NCBI GenBank assembly: GCA_034112105.1
Contig: JAWUVZ010000086.1
Location: 17,942-81,941, forward strand
Source of the DNA: Glaciecola sp034112105
GTDB lineage: Bacteria > Pseudomonadota > Gammaproteobacteria > Enterobacterales > Alteromonadaceae
Length of the DNA stretch: 64,000 nt
Direction of reading: 5' to 3'
The translations under genes and the position numbers were made by a program. Positions within the stretch are counted from its first letter, which is position 1; the number at the start of each line of letters is the position of its first letter. Below the pieces are notes generated by a model that worked only from the letters and a program-made list of their open reading frames with translations, was not told where the DNA came from and searched no databases. Positions 8,950 to 16,866 of the stretch are shown piece after piece.

Positions 8950-10578
8950 TTAAGATAGCTTGCGCCATGACATCAACCAGCAAACAGCACCAAAGAAACC
9001 TAGACCAAAACTACACCATACTGGCTTTTCAAAAAGGTACATCAATACTGCAATGACGGAAAATGCGGCAGCTAGATGACTATAAAAACGTGCTTTTTGA
9101 TTACTCTTAATTGCTTCAATATGCAGCTCGTGATGTTTCTGTTGTTCGATTGGAATGCGTTTTAATTGCTTCATACCGTCATATATAAGATCAGGCATTT
9201 CTGGCAGCTTTTCATTCCAGAAAGGCAAGTTCTCATACACCTTTTTAAACATCGCTTTGGGGCCTACTTGTTCTTTCATCCAGTTTTCAAGGAAAGGCTT
9301 TGCGGTTTTCCAAAGATCTAACTGCGGATAAAGCTGACGGCCAAGACCTTCAACATATAACAATGTTTTTTGCAGAAGCACGAGCTGCGGTTGAACCACC
9401 ATATTAAAACGACGAGCCGTGTTAAAGAGTTGTAGTAAGATGTTACCAAAACTGATGTCCTCGAGTGGCTTTTGAAAAATAGGTTCACAAACTGTGCGGA
9501 TACCCATTTCAAAATCAGCAATATTGGTGTCTGCAGGAACCCAACCTGAATCAACATGCAGTTCCGCTACCTTTCGGTAATCCCGATTGAAAAAGGCAAT
9601 GAAATTTTCTGCCAAGTAGCGCTTATCTTCTTTACTTAATGTGCCAACAATACCGTAGTCTATACCAATATAACGCGGATTTTCAGGATGTTCTCTGCTG
9701 ACAAAAATATTCCCAGGGTGCATATCAGCATGAAAAAAACTATCTCTAAATACCTGCGTAAAAAAGACTTCGACGCCGCGTTCAGCAAGTAGTTTCATAT
9801 TTGTATTTTGCGCTCTCAATGCAACAACGTCGGATACTGGAATACCAAAAATACGTTCCATTACGATGACATCTTTGCGGCAATGTTCGCTGTAAAAATA
9901 GGGCACATACAACGATTCAGAGTCTTGAAAACTGCGTTTAATTTGTATCCCATTCGCCGCCTCTCTCAATAAGTCTAGCTCATCAAGAATGGTGCGTCTG
10001 TACTCTTCAACCACTTCAACTGGGCGCAAACGTTTGCCATCGGGAAGCCATTGTTTTAAAACGCGAGCGATACTGAGCAGTAAATCAACGTCCGCTTCAA
10101 TGGTTTGTCGGATATTAGGACGCAATACTTTGATAACGACTTCTTTATTATCACTTTTTAACGTTGCAGTATGCACTTGTGCAATTGAAGCAGAGGCCAA
10201 TGGTTTAGCTGTAAAATCGGAAAAAAGCACGGACAAATCGGTAATATCTAAAGACCGCTTGATCATTTCTTGTGCTATCTCAGGATCGAATGGCGGCACA
10301 TTGTCTTGCAACATACTCAATTCTGTTGCGATATCATTGCTTAGCAAATCACGGCGCGTTGATAGCATTTGTCCAAATTTAATATAAACAGGTCCTAAGG
10401 TTTCAAGCGCCAAACGCAGCCGACGTCCTTCAGACTCACTCTTGTGCTTATTGGGTAACCAAAACACACAACGACGAGCAAAGCGCACATACCATGGTTT
10501 AAAACGAGCAGGTATAATTTCGTCAAGTCCGTGCTGTAACAACACTTTGCCTATGTCATAAAAGCGTCTAATTTGCAC
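8950..10578 (-). CDS. ubiB: UbiB, atypical kinase-like ubiquinone biosynthesis protein
   Basis: 542-residue membrane-anchored member of the ABC1/ADCK/UbiB family, an ATPase-like protein needed for ubiquinone synthesis at the inner membrane. It carries the KFGQ motif in LGPVYIKFGQMLSTRRD, the alanine-rich loop PLASASIAQVHTA that replaces the kinase P-loop, ERIFGIPVSD, and FRDSFFHADMHPGNIFVS with the catalytic and metal-binding residues. Two hydrophobic helices at the C-terminus (about 500-538) anchor it. The start is GTG at 10578, with AGGG eight bases upstream. It ends the ubiE-ubiJ-small ORF-ubiB operon. The closing stop of the small ORF lies one base before this GTG, so coupling is likely. 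Confidence 0.97.
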   Translation of the reverse strand: MQIRRFYDIGKVLLQHGLDEIIPARFKPWYVRFARRCVFWLPNKHKSESEGRRLRLALETLGPVYIKFGQMLSTRRDLLSNDIATELSMLQDNVPPFDPEIAQEMIKRSLDITDLSVLFSDFTAKPLASASIAQVHTATLKSDNKEVVIKVLRPNIRQTIEADVDLLLSIARVLKQWLPDGKRLRPVEVVEEYRRTILDELDLLREAANGIQIKRSFQDSESLYVPYFYSEHCRKDVIVMERIFGIPVSDVVALRAQNTNMKLLAERGVEVFFTQVFRDSFFHADMHPGNIFVSREHPENPRYIGIDYGIVGTLSKEDKRYLAENFIAFFNRDYRKVAELHVDSGWVPADTNIADFEMGIRTVCEPIFQKPLEDISFGNILLQLFNTARRFNMVVQPQLVLLQKTLLYVEGLGRQLYPQLDLWKTAKPFLENWMKEQVGPKAMFKKVYENLPFWNEKLPEMPDLIYDGMKQLKRIPIEQQKHHELHIEAIKSNQKARFYSHLAAAFSVIAVLMYLFEKPVWCSFGLGFFGAVCWLMSWRKLS

Positions 10579-10579
10579 G

Positions 10580-10714
10580 TTAATGGCCCTGTTTATGGTT
10601 GTTGTAGAACTGGTTTACATTATCTAAACACCGAACATTAATCATGTTGTTAGCATCTACCCAATTGCAATAAGAGGTATATTCACCGACAGCGGTTCTT
10701 TGTTCAATGCCCAT
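10580..10714 (-). CDS. Unrecognised 44-residue protein between ubiJ and ubiB
   Basis: A 44-codon frame too short for usual gene lists. Its ATG (10714-10712) shares one base with the ubiJ TAA, as TAATG, and its TAA (10582-10580) ends one base before the ubiB GTG, so it fills the gap exactly. GGGGAG lies nine bases before the ATG, a strong ribosome site. It begins MGIEQRTAVGEY, has Cys16 and Cys29 and a central NWVDANNM segment, and ends in NNHKQGH. There is no signal peptide or membrane helix. I do not recognise a family. The exact fit between two coupled genes argues for real translation; in E. coli ubiJ and ubiB are directly adjacent with nothing between. A role in the Ubi complex would be inference from position only. 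Confidence 0.72.
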   Translation of the reverse strand: MGIEQRTAVGEYTSYCNWVDANNMINVRCLDNVNQFYNNHKQGH

Positions 10715-11376
10715 TACGGTTTTCTCCCCGCTTTATTCTCAAGGATCGTCAAACGAGCTTCTAGTCTCGCTGCAGCATCCCGAACCTCGGACACTTTTTG
10801 TATATAATTTTCAACCATAATTGGCCTAACACCAATTGGTTTTTTGTCCAGTACTATGTCGCTTAGGGCTTGCATTACAAGCTTGTGATTGTGTTTAATT
10901 AACCAGCCAAAGGACTCTGCGCTCTGCATAGTGTTGTGTGCTGCAATATCTCCGATGCGCGTTGAAAGCAATTCTTCGATATCAATATTCAAGCCCGCAA
11001 ATAGCCCACTCATATTCTGAGCGATTTGTAAGTTACCATCAAAATCAAGTTTATTCTCACGAATAAGGCGAGTGATATTACTCGTGTCCTTAAGCTCATT
11101 GATAATGAACACCGACAAGCTTATAGCGCATCGATTGTGACTTATTGATTGCTTGCGTTCTGCCGCAATATCCTGGCTAATAGGGCTCACAACAGAGTTG
11201 ACCTCAACGCCTTTGGCGTGAAAGTTAAACACTAATGGAAAGGGCAATTCGTGCAGCTTTATTTCGCATTGCTTGGAAATTAGCGGCTGCAACAGTAAAT
11301 GGCTTTCCTCATCAAGGGACAATATTTTATTGATGGCAATTTCAACAGCAGCGGTGATGACTTGAGCTTGATGCAT
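10714..11376 (-). CDS. ubiJ: UbiJ, SCP2-domain ubiquinone biosynthesis accessory factor
   Basis: 220 residues. The N-terminal half is an SCP2/sterol-carrier-like lipid-binding fold and the C-terminus is a short coiled coil (DAAARLEARLTILENKAG). UbiJ with UbiK forms the lipid-binding part of the soluble Ubi complex, presenting hydrophobic ubiquinone intermediates to the enzymes. The assignment rests on the position between ubiE and ubiB and the typical N-terminal segment with a conserved LPFPLVFNFHAKGVEV-like strand; sequence conservation in this family is low. The ATG abuts the ubiE TAA with no spacer, and the stop overlaps the next small frame, so all are probably coupled. Confidence 0.92.
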   Translation of the reverse strand: MHQAQVITAAVEIAINKILSLDEESHLLLQPLISKQCEIKLHELPFPLVFNFHAKGVEVNSVVSPISQDIAAERKQSISHNRCAISLSVFIINELKDTSNITRLIRENKLDFDGNLQIAQNMSGLFAGLNIDIEELLSTRIGDIAAHNTMQSAESFGWLIKHNHKLVMQALSDIVLDKKPIGVRPIMVENYIQKVSEVRDAAARLEARLTILENKAGRKP

Positions 11377-12210
11377 TTAGAATTTAAACCCTCTATGCAG
11401 CGCTACAATTCCGCCGGTTAAGTTGGTATAACTGGTTTGTTCGAAGCCCACGCCTTTCATCATACCTTCAAGCGTTTCTTGATCGGGATGCATCCGAATT
11501 GATTCAGCTAAGTATTGATAACTCTCAGCATCGTTGGCGACTAACTGTCCTATCTTTGGCAATAAATGAAACGAATAGGTATCATAAACTTTGCTCAGAA
11601 TTTCACTGGTCGGCTTTGAAAACTCTAATACTAACAAACGTCCACCTGGCTTTAGTACACGAAAAATAGAAGCAAGTGCATTCGATTTTTCTGTCACGTT
11701 ACGCAAACCAAAAGCCATGGTGACTAAGTCAAAATGATTATCGGGGAATGGCAAGGCTTCAGCATTGGCTTGCACATAATTGAGATTAGCAATAATGCCC
11801 ATATTAGTGAGTTTTTCTTTTCCTACCATCAGCATAGAGTGATTAATATCAGCCAATGTTACTTGCCCTGTTTCACCAACAATACGACTGAACTTAGCAG
11901 CTAAGTCGCCTGTTCCACCAGCAAGGTCCAATACTTTTTGACCTGGACGAATGCCACTACAATCAATAGTGTAGCGTTTCCAAATACGGTGTATGCCTAG
12001 CGACATTACATCATTCATCAGATCATATTTGGCCGCAACTGAGTGAAAAACATCAGCAACCATTGACTCTTTCTGCTCTTTATCCACTTGCTTAAAGCCA
12101 AAATGCGTTTTATCTGAAACTACCTCTTCACTAGAATTCAAGTGGTCCAATAGATTATTGCCATGCCCATCGTCTTGTTTTTCTGCTGATGTTTCTTTTG
12201 TGCTTTGCAT
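11377..12210 (-). CDS. ubiE: Ubiquinone/menaquinone C-methyltransferase UbiE
   Basis: Class I SAM methyltransferase that methylates the C2 position of the benzoquinol ring (and demethylmenaquinol). It is 277 residues from the ATG at 12210; an upstream TTG at 12258 is open but less likely. Motifs seen are VLDLAGGTGDLAAKF (SAM loop), YVQANAEALPFPDN, AFGLRNVT, and LKPGGRLLVLEFSKP, followed by ESIRMHPDQETL. Compared with E. coli (251 residues) it has about 25 extra N-terminal residues of polar, probably disordered sequence before THFGFKQV. It is the first gene of the ubi operon, transcribed from the roughly 215-base gap before 12428. Confidence 0.97.
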   Translation of the reverse strand: MQSTKETSAEKQDDGHGNNLLDHLNSSEEVVSDKTHFGFKQVDKEQKESMVADVFHSVAAKYDLMNDVMSLGIHRIWKRYTIDCSGIRPGQKVLDLAGGTGDLAAKFSRIVGETGQVTLADINHSMLMVGKEKLTNMGIIANLNYVQANAEALPFPDNHFDLVTMAFGLRNVTEKSNALASIFRVLKPGGRLLVLEFSKPTSEILSKVYDTYSFHLLPKIGQLVANDAESYQYLAESIRMHPDQETLEGMMKGVGFEQTSYTNLTGGIVALHRGFKF

Positions 12211-12427
12211 TTTAGTAGCTTCTTTTAAGAATGTTGATTTTGATGAGCAATTCAACAATGACTCTCTATAAATAAGTTTGTGTGGGTCATTTATGCAAAA
12301 GTGCTTAATGAAAATTCATTGTCTATCTAGCGGCCTAATTGTAGCTAAAAATCAGGATAAATACATCAAGTAAGCGAATCTTGGGATAGGAAAAATGGCT
12401 TAATCTGTATTTATGCCTGTTTTTATA

Positions 12428-13156
12428 TTATTGAACCATACCCACGTGATTATCACCGCAGCTAAAGGACACGATTTGACTCAGTTCTTGAAAAGATAAA
12501 TCACTCTCGTTTTGCCAATGGAAAAAAGTACTTTGAATTGTGTTTAAACTACGCTTTGATCTCGCTGAACCACTAATTAAGCCATGTTCAACAAAATAGC
12601 CCTCAACATCACGACTTAACAAAAATGTGTCCACACCTAACGCACGCAATGCGTAGGGCCCGGTATTACCACCTAGTCTCGCCCCTTTTTTCTTAAGGAA
12701 ATCCCACAAACCTACCAGATCATCTTGCGGCCATTGTGTAACGAAATTTGCAAAGCTTCCATGCGACCGACGAATATCGTCGATCATCCATGCATTTTCG
12801 CGGATTGTTTTTACTTTACTGAAATTGCGTATAATGGCAGGGTTTGTTGCTTTTTGTTCTAACATTTCATCGGGCATCAACAACATTTTGTCGATATCAA
12901 AACCAAAAAACACCTCTTCAAAGTTTGGCCATTTCTGGCGTACAACACGCCAAACGAAGCCCGATTGAAAAACTTTTTTGGTAAACTCTGCCAAAAAGCG
13001 ATCATCTGGGGTGTTGAGTATCTGTTTTTTGTTAGCGGGCTGAGAAAGTAACTCTTGAACCATGGCCTCGCTACCTTTACGTTTGCATACTCTGTCATAA
13101 AGACTCGCAAAGGCCTCGGCCTTAAGATTTATGTCTATTCTCTTACCCACGTTCAT
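12428..13156 (-). CDS. DNA-3-methyladenine glycosylase I-like protein
   Basis: 242 residues resembling the Tag (3-methyladenine DNA glycosylase I) superfamily, whose members excise alkylated adenine to start base-excision repair. Recognisable parts are SGFVWRVVRQKWPNFEEVFFGFD (the counterpart of the Tag segment around LSWITVLKKRENYRACF), NPAIIRNFSKVKTIRENA, matching the Tag IIRHRGKI helix, and the LGGNTGPYALRALG region. The classic Tag zinc ligands (N-terminal Cys-His and C-terminal His-Cys) are not obvious, so activity is uncertain. Its ATG overlaps the prlC stop as ATGA, implying translational coupling with the peptidase. Confidence 0.75.
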   Translation of the reverse strand: MNVGKRIDINLKAEAFASLYDRVCKRKGSEAMVQELLSQPANKKQILNTPDDRFLAEFTKKVFQSGFVWRVVRQKWPNFEEVFFGFDIDKMLLMPDEMLEQKATNPAIIRNFSKVKTIRENAWMIDDIRRSHGSFANFVTQWPQDDLVGLWDFLKKKGARLGGNTGPYALRALGVDTFLLSRDVEGYFVEHGLISGSARSKRSLNTIQSTFFHWQNESDLSFQELSQIVSFSCGDNHVGMVQ

Positions 13157-15183
13157 GCAACGATGCCTGAATGGCGCAGCAATGCATCAACTTGTGGCTC
13201 ACGACCTCGGAATGCTACAAATAACTCCATAGGCTCCTTACTGCCGCCCATTTCAAGGATGTTATTAAGAAAATCTCGTCCTGTATTTTGATTAAATATC
13301 CCCTCTTCTTCAAATCGACCAAACGCGTCTGAGGACAATACTTCGGCCCACTTATAACTGTAATAACCGGCAGCATAACCACCCGCAAATATATGCCCAA
13401 AACTGTTTTGAAATTTGTTAAACGTAGGCGGAATGATAACCGCAACCTCTTGTCTAATTTCATCCAATATTTGTTGCACCGATTTTTCGGAATGACTTTG
13501 TTGATGCAACGTAAAATCGAATAAACTGAATTCTAGTTGCCTAACCATTTGCATTGCCGATTGATAGTTTTTCGCCGCTAGCATTTTTTCTAACAATTCA
13601 TTTGGCAAAGCGTCACCGCTCTCATAGTGACCGGAAATGAAACTCAAAGCTTCTGGCTGCCAACACCAGTTTTCAAGAAATTGGCTGGGTAACTCAACGG
13701 CATCCCAAGCAACTCCATTAATACCTGACACCCCACCGGCTTCAATTTTCGTTAGCATGTGATGAATGCCATGTCCAAACTCATGGAATAAGGTGACGAC
13801 TTCATCATGTGTAAATAGCGCTGGTTTGCCATCAACAGGGCCATTGAAGTTACACACCATATAGGCTACTGGAAGCTGTAACTCGCCATTTGGCAAGCGT
13901 CTGCGACTTCTACAATCATCCATCCATGCACCACCGCGCTTTTTTTCGCGAGCATACAAATCAAAATAGAAAGATCCGCGGTGTTGATTCTCTGCATCAT
14001 ATATAGTGTAAAAGGAAACATCTTTATGCCACACATCCACATCATTTTGTTGCTCAATGCGCAAGCCATACAAACGTGACACAACTTCAAATAAACCACT
14101 TATTACTTGTTTCTCTGGAAAATACGGACGTAATTCTTCATCCGATATTGCATATTTTTGTTGTTTCAGCTTTTCACCGTAGTAAGTGTAATCCCAAGGC
14201 TGTAATTCTTGTTGAGCATAATGCTCGGATGCAAAATCAACAGTTTCTTGTAGTTCATCTTGTGCTTGGGGTTTTGAACGTTTTGCTAAATCTCGCAAAA
14301 ACTGCGTAACTTGCTCTGTCGATTTAGCCATTTTAGTGGCTAAAGAGCGTTCAGCATATGAACTAAATCCAAGTAAACCTGCGGCTTCTTGTTTTAATGA
14401 AAGTATTTCATCGATGTTAGCAGCATTATCAAATTCTCCAGCATTAGGTCCTTGGTCCGACGCTTTGGAAGAGTATGCGCGATACATTTCTTCACGTAAC
14501 TCACCGTTATCGGCATACAGCATGACCGGCAAATAGCTTGGAATATCGAGCGTAAACAGCCAACCCTTGAGGTCTTTCTTTCTAGCTGCTTGTGCCGCCG
14601 CTGCTTTTGCAGAGTCTGGTAAGCCGGCTAGTTCTGTCTCGTCAATTACTTGTTTGGTCCATGCCATGGTGGCGTCCATCACGTTATTACCAAATGTAGA
14701 TGACAAGTCTGACAAGCGACTTTGGATATTTGCGTAGCGTTTCTTTTTATCGTCTTCGAGTCCAACACCCGAAAGCGTAAAATCGCGGATAGCATTGGTC
14801 ACTACTTTTTGTTGAGCCTCATTTAAGCTAGCAAACTCTTCGCTGTCATGAAGCTGCTGGTAAAGACTAAATAGCCCTTTGTGTTGACCAACCCACGTAC
14901 CAAATTCAGATAACAAAGGCAGGCAAGCATCATGTGCCTCGCGAAGTTTGTCACTGCTAACCACAGAATTCATATGACCAATAGGCGACCACATTTTTGA
15001 CAACACGTCGTCCGTGTCTTCTATGCGCTCAATGACTTGTGCATAAGTTGCTTGCCCATTTTCAACCACTTCCTCTATCACTGCTTTGCAGTTATCGATG
15101 GCTTTTTTAATGGTTGGAACAATATCTTGGGTATCAATTTGTGAGAAAAGAGGAAGCCCGCTCACGTTTTCGATTGCATTCAT
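13153..15183 (-). CDS. prlC: Oligopeptidase A (M3 family zinc peptidase)
   Basis: 676-residue cytoplasmic metallopeptidase that degrades short peptides such as cleaved signal peptides. The zinc site HEFGH is at residues 467-471, inside TLFHEFGHGIHHMLT, with the third ligand Glu in the following helix (GVAWDAVELPSQFLENW). Length and architecture match E. coli PrlC/OpdA (about 680). There is no signal peptide. Downstream the Tag-like gene overlaps its stop by four bases. gor lies divergently upstream with about 185 bases between; prlC and gor are also neighbours in E. coli. Confidence 0.97.
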   Translation of the reverse strand: MNAIENVSGLPLFSQIDTQDIVPTIKKAIDNCKAVIEEVVENGQATYAQVIERIEDTDDVLSKMWSPIGHMNSVVSSDKLREAHDACLPLLSEFGTWVGQHKGLFSLYQQLHDSEEFASLNEAQQKVVTNAIRDFTLSGVGLEDDKKKRYANIQSRLSDLSSTFGNNVMDATMAWTKQVIDETELAGLPDSAKAAAAQAARKKDLKGWLFTLDIPSYLPVMLYADNGELREEMYRAYSSKASDQGPNAGEFDNAANIDEILSLKQEAAGLLGFSSYAERSLATKMAKSTEQVTQFLRDLAKRSKPQAQDELQETVDFASEHYAQQELQPWDYTYYGEKLKQQKYAISDEELRPYFPEKQVISGLFEVVSRLYGLRIEQQNDVDVWHKDVSFYTIYDAENQHRGSFYFDLYAREKKRGGAWMDDCRSRRRLPNGELQLPVAYMVCNFNGPVDGKPALFTHDEVVTLFHEFGHGIHHMLTKIEAGGVSGINGVAWDAVELPSQFLENWCWQPEALSFISGHYESGDALPNELLEKMLAAKNYQSAMQMVRQLEFSLFDFTLHQQSHSEKSVQQILDEIRQEVAVIIPPTFNKFQNSFGHIFAGGYAAGYYSYKWAEVLSSDAFGRFEEEGIFNQNTGRDFLNNILEMGGSKEPMELFVAFRGREPQVDALLRHSGIVA

Positions 15184-15367
15184 AAAGGATCTCTTTGTTA
15201 TTCGTTGTCACCAACAAAAATACTGGTTAACTAATGTATATAATTGGGTATTCAGGATGGGATCACAATGGTAAATAAAACTTTTTTTGAAGGAACACTT
15301 GATAATTACGGTCTAGTAGGCATATTTAGCATACTAGTTTTAAAGTAGTGACCCTTTTAGGAACAAA

Positions 15368-16747
15368 ATGAACTCAAGTACTAAGCACACGCAAGTGAAA
15401 AAACATTTCGATTATATCTGTATTGGTGGCGGTAGTGGCGGCATTGCATCAGCGAATCGTGCATCAAAACACGGCAAAAAAGCGGCTATTATTGAAGCCA
15501 AAGACATCGGTGGCACTTGCGTTAATGTAGGCTGTATTCCGAAGAAGGCGATGTGGTTTGGTGCTCAAGTGGCAGAAGCTATTCACAAATATAGTCCTGA
15601 CTACGGTTTCGATATTACCGTAAACAGCTTTAGTTGGGCTAGGTTAGTTGCCAGTCGCGCAGCATACATTGATCGCATTCATCAATCTTATGACCGGGTA
15701 CTGGGTAACAACGGCGTTGATCTCATTAAAGGCTTTGCTACATTTATCGACAACCGCACAGTTGACGTTGATGGCGATATTTATACAGCTGACCATATCA
15801 CCATAGCGACTGGAGGACGTCCAATCAAGCCCTCGATTCCTGGCGCGGAGCTAGGCATTAATTCTGACGAATTTTTTGATGTTAGTGAGCAGCCTAAGAG
15901 AGTCGTAGTGGTCGGTGCTGGTTATATAGGCGTTGAACTAGCAGGCGTAATGCACTCATTAGGTTCTGAAACTCACTTGCTAGTGCGTCGTGAAAAACCG
16001 TTGCGTAACTTCGACGATATGTTGTCCGACACGCTAGTTGAAATTATGGCGGAGGACGGCCCAAAACTGCACCCTCATACCGAAGTAACCTGTATTGAAA
16101 AACAACCAGACGGGTCGTTAAAAGCTACCCTTAATACCGGTGGGCATATTGATTGTGATGCACTAATTTGGGCAATTGGCCGTGAACCTGCTAACGACAA
16201 AATTAATATAGAAAATACAGACGTAGAGCTAGATGAGCGCGGTTACGTCAAGGTAGATAAATATCAAAACACGACAGCAGCGGGCATCTATGCTGTTGGT
16301 GACAACATAGGGAAAATAGATTTAACCCCTGTTGCGGTAAAAGCGGGTAGATTGTTAAGCGAACGATTATTCAATGCTAAAACTGACGCTCATATGGATT
16401 ATGACCTTATTCCAACCGTCGTGTTTAGTCATCCTGCCATTGGCACCATGGGCTTAAGTGAGAAAGAAGCAGTTGCCAAATATGGCGCGTCCAATATCAA
16501 AGTTTACAACTCTAGCTTTGCCGCCATGTACACAGCAGTAACTTCCCACAGGCAAGCGACAAAAATGAAACTAGTTTGTGAAGGAGTCGATGAAAAAGTG
16601 GTCGGTCTTCACGGTATCGGATTTGGTATGGACGAAATACTGCAAGGCTTTGCTGTCGCTATTAAAATGGGCGCAACGAAAGCTGACTTTGATGCTTGTG
16701 TAGCAATTCATCCGACAAGCGGAGAAGAGTTTGTCACACTAACGTAG
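15368..16747 (+). CDS. gor: Glutathione-disulfide reductase
   Basis: 459-residue FAD flavoenzyme that reduces glutathione disulfide with NADPH, keeping the cytosol reduced. The FAD loop IGGGSGGIAS is at 19-28, the redox pair is Cys51/Cys56 in GGTCVNVGCIPKK, the NADPH loop is VVGAGYIGVELAG, the second FAD motif is GIYAVGD, and the C-terminal HPTSGEE supplies the catalytic His from the partner subunit. An N-terminal extension of about 12 polar residues precedes the usual start. No oxidative-stress operator was recognised. A strong terminator at 16810-16841 follows. Confidence 0.97.
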   Translation: MNSSTKHTQVKKHFDYICIGGGSGGIASANRASKHGKKAAIIEAKDIGGTCVNVGCIPKKAMWFGAQVAEAIHKYSPDYGFDITVNSFSWARLVASRAAYIDRIHQSYDRVLGNNGVDLIKGFATFIDNRTVDVDGDIYTADHITIATGGRPIKPSIPGAELGINSDEFFDVSEQPKRVVVVGAGYIGVELAGVMHSLGSETHLLVRREKPLRNFDDMLSDTLVEIMAEDGPKLHPHTEVTCIEKQPDGSLKATLNTGGHIDCDALIWAIGREPANDKINIENTDVELDERGYVKVDKYQNTTAAGIYAVGDNIGKIDLTPVAVKAGRLLSERLFNAKTDAHMDYDLIPTVVFSHPAIGTMGLSEKEAVAKYGASNIKVYNSSFAAMYTAVTSHRQATKMKLVCEGVDEKVVGLHGIGFGMDEILQGFAVAIKMGATKADFDACVAIHPTSGEEFVTLT

Positions 16748-16809
16748 GACAAAGGCTAGTGCAAAACGGTGCGGTTCTTTGGTGGATCCAATGCGAAAAT
16801 GCATATTAA

Positions 16810-16841
16810 AAAAAGCGCATAACGTTGTTTATGCGCTTTTT
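16810..16841 (+). terminator. Bidirectional terminator between gor and the DUF305 gene
   Basis: Thirteen-base perfect arms AAAAAGCGCATAA (16810-16822) and TTATGCGCTTTTT (16829-16841) around a 6-base loop, with A and T tails serving both converging transcripts. Confidence 0.92.
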
Positions 16842-16866
16842 AAATTAAATACCTATAGTTAAGTAT

